From the NCBI GenBank assembly GCA_949130485.1, contig OX422183.1:24877316-24941315 (forward strand): a DNA stretch of 64,000 bases, in the 5' to 3' direction. The DNA comes from Agelas oroides. Its lineage: Eukaryota; Porifera; Demospongiae; Agelasida; Agelasidae. The notes beneath the pieces were generated by a model that was not told where the DNA came from, did not search any database, and saw only the letters and a list, made by a program, of their open reading frames with translations. Shown here piece after piece: positions 59,101 through 64,000 of this stretch (positions are counted from its first letter, which is position 1; every line of letters starts with the position of its first letter). Made by a program: the position numbers and the translations under genes.

Positions 59101-62100
59101 TAATGAAAGTCTAAAATTAAATGATGAATCAATTCCCCTGCAGACACAGTTTGGCCTGCTGTGATTAGAACTTGAAGGGTACATGGTTAAAAAGGTACTT
59201 TCGTCCATTAATTCCATGCAGATTTGTGATTCTCACTCATTACTAAGCTTTCAACAGTCATGGCTCTCAACCAGTGGACACCTGTCCAATTTTAAAATAA
59301 TTTAATGATTATTTTAATACATAACTAGTATTTACACTCTGTAAAATTTTAGCAGTATCATTTTCATCCAAACCACAGCCCCAAAATCTCAATCACTACA
59401 GTATAACCTCACTTTCAACATAAAGGCGGTTAATCCATAGGAGAGTTCGGTCATGGTATGCCCTCAAGTATTTACACACCAGCTGCACATCATTATCAGC
59501 AAAAAGATGTGCCTGGTGGTCAATCAAATGTGGAGTGCCAAGTAGTCTCAAGATAGGAATTTCTGATTGGAAATGGGATAATGATTTCTTTGAACTTGTA
59601 GTAGAGTCATCAGATATATCTTCAGGCCAGCAACTGCAAGGAACCTGGGATCAGAGACAGGTAATAAAGCAATAACTTAAGTGTTACCACACCTACACGG
59701 GGTGTATCATGTCATTACGTACTATGTATTTACTTAGTTAGTTTTGGTGTGTGGGTCAGCAGTAGAAGGAACTGCGAGGAAAAGTCAGCAGGACAGATTA
59801 GCAAAGGGCTGATGTTCAGTACTCAAGTCTGAACACAGCAAGGTCTGAAAAGACCATTTAACAAATTACACACACAAAGAATGATGGCTGGTGACCATTC
59901 TCTGGCATCCTGACTTCTGAGTAGCTGAGTCTGAGTTACAATCAAATACCTTACCATTTAGCATACTAAATTACCTTAGGGTTACTATTATTAACGGGTC
60001 CAAATTTTAGCGGTTTTGGAAAATAGCGGATTTAGCGGGTATTAATTTTAGTGATTTTGACATTTTAATCTAGATATTGGAATGAATGTAGCAATTAATT
60101 TAATACTGGCGAGTACAATTTTTAGTGAAAAATAGGCTATTTGCTAAAATTACTAAATTAAATACCCGCAATCCTTTAGGTATCAAAAGCATATTGGTCA
60201 TTTGGAAAGTACACGATTTTGTATTAACTGAAATTGAAAGGTGCTTTCTGTCCACTAGTTCAGTTTTAAAGTAAGCCTCACCTCCACATATATAGTCCAG
60301 GATAGATCTCCTGGCAAGCGAAAAGACAGCCCACTATCCCTGTCTTCCACATACCCAAGCACAAGCAAATCAAAGAAAAACCAAGATATGGAGTCTATCA
60401 GAATCTTGTACTTTTCTCTCTCTTTAGGTTCACAACCCTGCAAGAAGTGCAGAAGTCATCTCAATAGAACACCATGTAACAGCTGTTGTACAGGCATACA
60501 TACCTTATAATCAGATGGAAGCAACGTGAAAGTGAAATTGAAAAACACAATAGGCCTTTTTGCATCTTCTGGTAATGAAGTGAGCTCAAGTATTGTACCC
60601 GTGGTAGTGAATCCCTCATTAACAGTTATTGTAACAGAGGGGTATTCCACTCTATCTTGTAGCATTCTTCTCACAAAATGTGTTTTTCCATCCCCTATAG
60701 TGAAGAAGTACGTACAATATCAATCGCAGAGTACACACAGCTAGAGCTGAAGTATTCAGGAATACCTGGTCGTCCATAAACAAGATAAACAGCTTCAATA
60801 TCAGTAAAAGGCAGAAGTCTCTCTCTGCATATCCTTGTAGTATTTTCCACAGATACTAGAGGGTCCATGGTCTAATGTATAAAGTAAAATTTATGGGGAT
60901 CATTTGGAAGTGTAATATATACATGCATGCATGCATGAGTAATTAACAAGCTATGTATTTACACAGTAGTAGATATGTGGCTTATGTACGTACCTGGTGC
61001 TCCTTTAGTTGGATCCATGGAATCTCTCTGAGAGATGATGGCGACATTTCAATGCAATGTAAAGTAGACTCGAGTGAGGTTTGAGCCAGAGCCTGTTGGC
61101 TTTCAAAGTGTTGTACAAATACCTACAAGTGTCAAAGATGTGTTTGCTCTATATTTATACATATTGAACCCACTGTGATGCAAGCTAAACTGTTAGCTGT
61201 GAATAATCTAAGATATAAAACACACATAGAGTATCTGCAGCTGCCCAACAGCATTATGGCAATAGGCCTATAGGTTACATAATACCCATGTGTTCAGTTA
61301 TATCAGAGCTGTCTGACTAAAGGAAATCTAGATCATTTGTGCTCACCACCTTTTGGCACTGTAACTGGGTATCTACATGTACGTTGTCACTGGGTAACCT
61401 TCTCAGCTGTGATCACAAATAGAATTGTTAAGTAGCTGTTGTTGATTGTGATTGTAGTTGGTAGACAAAAGCAATGAATGTGTTTTGTTTGTTAAAGCAT
61501 GAGTTTGTGCATGAATTTATGTCACATGTATGGTAAAGTGGCAATAGACAGTGAACACAGACTTCTTATTTCACCATTTACTCCCATAGATTCATGGCAG
61601 TGACAAAGCACTCAAAGAACCTTTTGGCATAATGGAGAGGGCTTCCATCTCTTAAAGTAGGCGCTACATGTGTTCAAATCTCTTAGTTGTTCCTCTGAAT
61701 TAGGCACATGGCAACACTGTATATAAATATAAAAGTATTCTTGCTCCTTAATAATTATATAAATAACTTTAAACCCTAAATTTTTCCACTTGAGACTACT
61801 TTCAGCCTATGCATGGCGTTAACCCACCGTATTTCCATTTCTGTCCAAGGTCCGACTCCAAACTGAACCCAAGTCCACTTACAGCCTTAATAAGCAGACT
61901 TGTAAGCTTAGCCACGCCCACTCATCACTAGTCAGCATTCTCAGTTGGCAAACACCCACTTAGAGCCCAAGCCACCTTCCCTGCCAGATATGAACCCCCA
62001 AAGGGTGAGAGTAGCATTTTCTAGGCCTGTTTGTGCAACCAGGGCGGGAATTGGCGCACTCGGTGCCACCCATGGCTCTTTACAGCCAAGCCTAGCAGCT

Positions 62101-63657
62101 GCCATGTGCACAGCAGCCCATGGGTGACCCCACCCACCTCCCCCTGCGCAGTGTGATGTAACCAAGCTTACATCTTGCCAAGCTTACCTCTTGCAAATGA
62201 AGGGAAAGGTTGTTTACACCAAACATCATGTATGTCCTAGCATGTTTCCAGATCCGTTCTACAAATCGCTTAAGGTCCAGCTCGGTTGTATCTGAAGAGC
62301 AGCGAAAAAACTCAAAAGATTCAGGTACACCTTGGTAGATTCCAAAGATGATGCTCAGTAACTGAGTTTTGTCAAACCCAGGAGTGTAATGGAGCTCCAC
62401 TGATACAACAAATTGATGCGCAGATGACCACGAAGGAATAGAAGTTGGTGTATGTTGTACAGTACCCTTAAGATACCGTTTTGGAGTACAGAAGGTTGTC
62501 AACTCGACATCATTGAGAAGTGATTTCAAAAACTCTCCCACTTTTGGCATTGGCATGGGACAACTGGGCTGTTGTTTTTCCAGTACTTTCTGAAAGAGGA
62601 TAAACCAAAGATATATAATGAAACGTAACCAATATGAAAGGTATAGTGTAGTAGTGAAATAGGCTGTACACATGTTGGTCACAGTAGAACCTGACAAAGT
62701 GTTGTTGCCTGTAGGGATGCTAATGCTTTTGTAAATGTGTTTGATTTGTGAATATATATTCAAAGCTTTTCCTACCAAACATTACTGTAGACCACACATA
62801 ATACCTTAATAGAAGACCTCAGCTGATCCTGTGCTGGCTTGTCAGTACGAAAGAGAAATGCTATTTCCTTTGCAACACTGTATTCAACTACCTGTGGCCA
62901 CTTTAGCAGGCTTTCATGTACTTTTAACACCTTTGGCATAGTGAAGAAAAGCAAGTGAGGATATTGGTTGTTCCATTCTTCAATTTGATGTTTCCAGACA
63001 TTGAGACTATTCTGTGCTTCCTCAACCTGTCGGTAGTAATTTCAACATATTAATTGAAGTAAGTTTAGGGTGTATGCTAACTCTTCAAAAACGTAATCGT
63101 AACCATTACCTTCTTTTCCGCAACCTGGTCATCATCTGAACAAGCAAGGACTTTAGCTGGTGAAGTTGTATGCAGGTAATCAGGATGACCAAGCTCCTTC
63201 AGTGTTGTAAACAAACCAAGTAGCTTTTCAGCTATCTATATAAAGATAACAAGACACATTTTCCAGTACACAACTAAACATCAGCAACAGAAAGTAGACA
63301 CTTATATATACTTACTTCAATCAGACGCTGAAATCTTGTAATTTTTTCTGAACGATGAGTTTTATCCTGATCCAATAATCCAAGCATCTGCTCAAAGCTA
63401 CTAATTTCCTCACTGTCCCATGTCTTGGTATGGGTGGTGACACATGGCCTTTCTTTGGATACTTCCTGGACAACACTGGCTTCCTCTAATTGCACGTGAT
63501 CACTGCTTGCAAATTCTTTTGTTTTATGTGCAAATGGATTGTATTCTAAAACTAATCGAGGTGGTGTGTAAATACCACCATCGTCAACAAGAAACTTAAA
63601 GAAACCTGTCTGAAGAACATTTTCCAAGTCAGTTTTTGCATTCTCCAAAGTATCACC
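25012..63657 (-). CDS. giant RNF213-like AAA+ protein with C-terminal SAM domains (54 exons, N-terminus outside window)
   Basis: I joined 54 exons on GT-AG borders. Their 12,942 nt stay open to the stop at 25012, and every junction is phase-matched, encoding 4,313 residues. Exon positions are listed block by block in the next seven entries; residue numbers there count from the first visible codon. Domain order matches vertebrate RNF213 (a roughly 5,200-residue dynein-like AAA+ ring with an E3 module, linked to vascular disease, lipid droplets and intracellular immunity): AAA2, AAA3, AAA4, degenerate AAA5-6, shell and C-terminal domain. Unlike RNF213, no RING or RZ finger is visible, and the chain ends in an acidic linker and three SAM domains. 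Introns run from 62 bp to 4.9 kb and hold many transposons. Two tiny exons (35294-35361, 33230-33248) are inferred partly from phase. The gene continues beyond 64000. Confidence 0.9.
26375..35361 (-). CDS. RNF213-like gene, block 6: shell and C-terminal domain, RZ finger not recognised
   Basis: Exons 37-52: 35294-35361 (tentative, chosen by phase), 34663-35227, 34472-34594, 34352-34401, 33707-34026, 33382-33557, 33230-33248 (19-nt microexon), 30382-30554, 29742-29893, 28950-29183, 28178-28232, 27995-28108, 27813-27928, 27459-27640, 27277-27374, 26375-26490. Residues 3155-4008. Exon 38 begins where RNF213 has the RZ finger (C.NGH...C...C..C), but shows EQCWKCMWTFNPYKWP with no matching Cys/His set. 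It then rejoins the family at RGTLSLHSLYLLLWMNFSAF. Later matches are ELAHSLLPELVDLYWWLHTDL, PQFDLHWLLQDIVATFLSGKP and the ETYDEVVTGLT helix. The intron between exons 43 and 44 is 2.7 kb and carries an antisense Gypsy remnant. Confidence 0.8.
28785..28845. mobile_element. hairpin fragment ending GAGGCTA
   Basis: CCTGGCTCTCCCC and GGGGAGAGCCTCGGAATGAG are inverted around a short AT-rich loop and end in GAGGCTA, like the ends of the 7210 element. It lies in the intron 5' of exon 28178-28232. About 500 bp to its left, at 28266, TACCATATAGCCGGAAA resembles the end of the 41196 element. Confidence 0.45.
30630..31035 (+). pseudogene. Gypsy-type retrotransposon fragment (protease region), antisense in intron
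   Basis: The plus-strand frame KVNGINLLTEEDTAASASII and SEITYSRTW, followed by NILGSM, aligns in pattern with the aspartic-protease region of Ty3/Gypsy polyproteins (E-x-DTGA-x-x-S-x-IS, then a YTGE...LG block). The usual DTGA is DTAA here. After a short gap, LDWRNLKHLQ...ALQEGLDRHAEVIKGSVKGL fits the linker before reverse transcriptase. Frames are broken and no LTRs or reverse transcriptase are seen nearby. It lies inside the 30555-33229 intron, opposite to the giant gene. Confidence 0.6.
32407..32646 (+). repeat. direct repeat of about 65 bp in intron
   Basis: (C/G)AGTGCAG(C/T)GACACCGT(C/T)GAGCAGAG(G/C)ATGATTCCTG is followed in both copies by GAGGCTGACCGA. The copies start near 32410 and 32580. 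There is no coding role. Immediately right (32790-33060) lies an AT-rich stretch with many TTTTAGTTT(A)ATTACTA-type repeats. Confidence 0.6.
35548..39495 (-). CDS. RNF213-like gene, block 5: E3-module equivalent without a RING
   Basis: Exons 27-36: 39307-39495, 38850-39233, 38682-38789, 38479-38601, 38192-38311, 37233-37442, 36278-36471, 36094-36202, 35813-36026, 35548-35687. Residues 2558-3154. In RNF213 this stretch holds the RING finger between the last AAA unit and a helical YLVRKLS block. Here exon 28 passes without break from a helical part (LVNQQRWKEIYGKDSTARGN) to FKFYLVRILSKGKDVSF, with no C-x2-C...C-x-H-x2-C...C-x2-C series. Only scattered Cys are present (for example LCKCMRDVHYC). 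Exon 36 (HAIANVVAAVLGSPEKTTHL, FSPDALANTYMTGFL) matches the RNF213 block just before its RZ finger. The call of 'no RING' is from reading, not a profile search. Confidence 0.8.
36492..36577. repeat. 43-bp tandem duplication in intron
   Basis: Two adjacent copies of CAGTAGTGCATGGCTATAAA continuing to TTTGTTCGCAC(T/C)TCT, 43 bp each, with three differences. They directly precede the ribozyme-like motif at 36588. Confidence 0.85.
36588..36626 (+). ncRNA. hammerhead-ribozyme-like core (degenerate, retroelement-associated)
   Basis: The plus strand reads CTGATGA, then C, a 5-bp stem GACTG/CAGTC with loop AAGCATT, then GAAAC. This is the arrangement of a hammerhead core (CUGANGA, helix II, GAAA). 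Eukaryotic Penelope-like retroelements are known to carry minimal hammerheads of this form. One extra C sits between CUGAUGA and helix II. Helices I and III are not convincing from the flanks (GAAACGTCGGCAAGTTA allows only a minimal helix III). It is probably a relic of a retroelement in the intron 5' of exon 36278-36471; activity is doubtful. Confidence 0.4.
39910..39940. repeat. long poly-G tract
   Basis: About 24 consecutive G, then GAGGGGGC on the plus strand (poly-C in the giant gene's pre-mRNA), in the 2.4-kb intron between exons 39307-39495 and 41885-42171. The length may be affected by sequencing or assembly. Apart from this tract and the 41194 element, that intron shows nothing supported. 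Confidence 0.85.
41194..41759. mobile_element. 562-bp MITE with perfect terminal inverted repeats
   Basis: The ends TACCGTATAGCCGGAAAATT(TGGCGGG) on both sides are perfectly inverted over 27 bp and continue imperfectly to about 45 bp with further TTAAATTTGGCGG blocks. The ends themselves start with TA, so a TA target duplication is likely. No transposase. It lies in an intron of the giant gene, and a decayed end-like sequence occurs at 28266. Confidence 0.85.
41885..45273 (-). CDS. RNF213-like gene, block 4: degenerate AAA5-AAA6 region
   Basis: Exons 20-26: 45031-45273, 44471-44839, 44169-44387, 43704-44092, 42447-43641, 42268-42376, 41885-42171. Residues 1621-2557. Family hallmarks are HTVILSQIDSIQESFYDLFN, VNPNFQCIVLLKESEL followed by PAPFLNRFEKY (RNF213: VHPNFRLIV...P.PLINRLEKH), LLLHFSDVVFGRSSYPSLFLGG and ENHELWDIYFSDFAREKL. 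No Walker A is visible, as in the inactive AAA5/6 of RNF213. Intron 23 is only 62 bp (43642-43703), the shortest in the gene. Its acceptor (gccaacag) was chosen because it alone keeps the frame (AG|A). Confidence 0.88.
45484..47040 (-). CDS. RNF213-like gene, block 3: exon 19, AAA3 C-part and AAA4
   Basis: A single 1,557-nt exon, residues 1102-1620. It opens with the AAA3 sensor strand FIIAACNPHRG and the HRLHPTLRYLMWDYGAL block (RNF213: IIAACNP..., VHALPPSL..L.WDFG). AAA4 follows: QALKENLFAIV, Walker A VGAPGSSKTLSF (about residue 1340), FYQCSRQTT, Walker B CVVLMDEAGLPEESLESLK (about 1415), sensor FVAITNHILDASKSNRA and FFGLRDF...LERNFNGTD. The GxPGSSK(S/T) and FFGLRD signatures are characteristic of RNF213, so this exon alone identifies the family. 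All nucleotide-binding residues are present, so AAA4 should be active. Confidence 0.95.
47114..52939 (-). CDS. RNF213-like gene, block 2: AAA3
   Basis: Exons 13-18: 52821-52939, 50087-50406, 49307-49587, 47918-47993, 47568-47695, 47114-47194. Residues 767-1101. Exon 14 carries a classic Walker A, VIIEGETGVGKTALVEML (about residues 861-880), preceded by YVLTLDYTIKMLSIHERRECR. This closely follows RNF213 AAA3 (SDY..KMLSIH.R...PVI..GETG.GKT). Exon 18 carries Walker B, VFLDELNTSTCGGIFKEII, equivalent to the FFDEANTT..I.CIKE of RNF213. Both motifs are intact, so AAA3 should be an active ATPase. In human RNF213, AAA3 and AAA4 are the main catalytic units. The introns on either side of exon 13 (2.4 and 4.9 kb) hold most of the local transposons. 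Confidence 0.88.
47195..47567 (-). other. intron of the giant gene, no feature
   Basis: AT-rich intron sequence between exons 47568-47695 and 47114-47194. I see no repeat structure or additional exon in it. Confidence 0.6.
48740..49045 (+). mobile_element. tRNA-derived SINE, copy D
   Basis: A near-complete family member. It has the leader CACTCAGCATGAATTCTCTC and ACTGAGGCATTCAGTGCCAC, A box TAGCTCAGTGGCAGA, B box GTTTGAATCC, a diverged tail, and the 3' end GTGTAGTGCAAGATGTTCTA(AGC). It sits in the intron between exons 49307-49587 and 47918-47993. Comparison with copy A defines a consensus of about 300-350 bp. Confidence 0.75.
52404..52506. mobile_element. 103-bp inverted-repeat fragment of the GAGGCTA-ended family
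   Basis: GTTCCCAGGCCTTCCCCGTT and AACGGGGTAGGCCTGGGAAC are inverted over 20-25 bp around a roughly 45-bp spacer, and the right end continues CGAGGCTAG. It resembles the ends at 7210 and 22774. It lies in the intron between exons 52821-52939 and 50087-50406, about 310 bp from the former. Confidence 0.6.
53319..55636. mobile_element. possible hAT-like DNA element, about 2.3 kb
   Basis: The left end, CAGGGCTGGTGGAGCAGGTC...GCCGGACCAAT, and the right end are inverted over about 48 bp. A CAGGGCTG terminus is common among hAT elements. No 8-bp duplication is visible (ctctctaa versus gtaaagca), and a third CAGCCCTG at 54036 suggests nested or partial copies. ORFs inside (53514-53789, 55258-55581, both plus) have no domain I recognise. 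It lies in the largest intron of the giant gene, between exons 57824-58013 and 52821-52939. Confidence 0.45.
56068..57182. repeat. 558-bp tandem duplication
   Basis: Sequence from about 56068-56624 recurs at about 56626-57182 with an offset of 558 bp and only a few substitutions (for example tagcacatggc versus tggcacatggc; ctacagtg versus ctacactg). The unit starts in a 25-bp minisatellite (ATGTCAACTTGCGCTCATGC TCAGA) and ends inside the left part of a MITE. The full MITE follows only the second copy. Very high identity shows a recent event, or possibly an assembly artefact. Confidence 0.9.
57124..57600. mobile_element. 477-bp MITE, TACACTGTAAAAA family, copy 2
   Basis: Inverted ends TACACTGTAAAAACATTTGG / complement of TACACTGTAAAAACATTTAG, each followed by GTTA(C/T)TTCAACCATATT(T/A)TGGTCATCTCA. 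Same family as 22091-22510. Its left 60 bp are also present as a solo piece at 56566-56624, captured by the tandem duplication. It ends 223 bp from exon 57824-58013. Confidence 0.85.
57824..63657 (-). CDS. RNF213-like gene, block 1: N-terminal arm side and AAA2
   Basis: Exons 1-12: 63316-63657, 63110-63235, 62805-63026, 62188-62589, 61347-61406, 60994-61122, 60766-60871, 60504-60694, 60282-60437, 59413-59644, 58297-58438 (or 58444; two tandem acceptors 6 nt apart), 57824-58013. Residues 1-766. A strong Walker A, VYGRPGDGKTHF, is assembled across exons 7 and 8 (about residue 460). The following strand reads RPIVFFNF where Walker B would have two acidic residues, so this AAA2 unit may bind but not hydrolyse ATP. 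The helical stretches before and after it (FGIYQGVPESFEFFRC, IPWIQLKEH, VQLVCKYLRAYHD, KFLDNCPAF) follow the RNF213 pattern. The donor at 59411 (aaa|gtgagg) is preferred over one 5 nt later because only it keeps phase. Confidence 0.82.
58445..59412 (-). other. intron of the giant gene, no feature
   Basis: About 970 bp of AT-rich intron between exons 59413-59644 and 58297-58438. A 150-residue plus-strand ORF here (58315-58767) overlaps the exon in antisense and has no recognisable family, so I do not call it. Confidence 0.6.
59982..60182 (-). mobile_element. about 197-bp MITE (copy 2, inverted relative to 4959)
   Basis: Begins CCTTAGGGTTACTATTATTA and ends ...CCCGCAATCCTTTAGG. Each part matches the complement of the 4959-5179 element, and TA flanks are present. 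It lies in the intron between exons 60282-60437 and 59413-59644 of the giant gene. Confidence 0.75.
61407..62187 (-). other. intron of the giant gene, no feature
   Basis: About 780 bp between exons 62188-62589 and 61347-61406. It is C-rich on the plus strand near 61850-62130, but I found no exon with matching splice sites and no repeat. The flanking exons join in phase 0 without it. Confidence 0.6.
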
Positions 63658-64000
63658 CTGCAGGCATAAAAGTCAACATATTGATGTACTGCAGCAAAAA
63701 CATAAAACAATTTCAATATGCTGGTATATATAAGCAAGTGAGATTATTTAAACATTCAGCTTTTCAACTGTCTACAAACCACCGAAAAAGACTACTAAAT
63801 ATACATTACCAAAAATGGCATTTATCCACACAGTAGCAAATGATTTACTCTAGTTATCAACTTTTTCTATGCTAAGGCCATTCCAATTAAACTAGATGTT
63901 TAACGGATTTTCTGAACAATGGAATGCAGTCAGTAGGTTGGCATTTATTTCCGTATACTATGCCCCATTTTCTTAGGAAATTACTCTGGAAACTTTGCCT
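63658..64000 (-). other. intron of the giant gene up to window edge
   Basis: Sequence upstream of the first visible exon acceptor (atgcctgcag, exon from 63657). I see no further exon here, so the 5' part of the gene, promoter and start codon lie beyond the window. Confidence 0.7.

Overview
The window looks like genomic DNA of an intron-rich, repeat-dense marine invertebrate. A sponge or other early-branching metazoan is my best guess, but that rests on gene content and style and not on a marker gene. The reasons are: split genes with GT-AG introns from about 60 bp to several kb; animal-type genes (TMEM104-like, RNF213-like, SAM domains); no operons; and many short inverted-repeat DNA elements, tRNA-derived SINEs and a decayed LINE between and inside genes. 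There is no rRNA, tRNA gene, CRISPR array or prokaryotic signal.

Layout. 1-2794: non-coding, with a minisatellite, a small palindromic element and a C-rich repeat. 2795-4463 (+): the last two exons of a multi-pass membrane protein resembling TMEM104. 5603-9142 (-): a TatD-type nuclease, convergent with the former, with a Mutator-like element and SINEs in its introns. 9640-11960: a broken non-LTR retrotransposon. 12000-18380: gene-poor, with several fold-back and terminal-inverted-repeat elements, one of them a piggyBac-like miniature element with TTAA duplications. 18380-22749 (-): a three-exon gene for a 159-residue single-RRM protein, with a roughly 800-bp fold-back element in its second intron. 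22750-25011: intergenic repeats.

25012-63657 (-), the main content: one giant gene of at least 54 exons that runs off the right edge of the window. I rebuilt it exon by exon, and all 53 junctions keep frame, giving 12,942 nt of open reading frame (4,313 residues) without the N-terminus. It follows the order of the vertebrate giant AAA+ protein RNF213: AAA2, AAA3, AAA4, degenerate AAA5/6, helical shell and C-terminal domain. Two parts depart from that plan. The zinc-binding E3 parts of RNF213 (RING and RZ finger) are not recognisable where they should be. After the RNF213-type C-terminal domain there is instead an acidic linker and three tandem SAM domains ending the protein. I infer an RNF213-derived AAA+ machine that has exchanged ubiquitin-ligase modules for SAM-mediated assembly or signalling. 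This is the best candidate for something undescribed here.

The genes do not form an obvious pathway; they are independent neighbours. The transposable elements share families across the window (the 4959/59982 pair, the 22091/56566/57124 set, the SINE set, the TAGCCTCGTCCCCAGGCC-ended set), so introns and intergenic spaces have been filled by the same waves.
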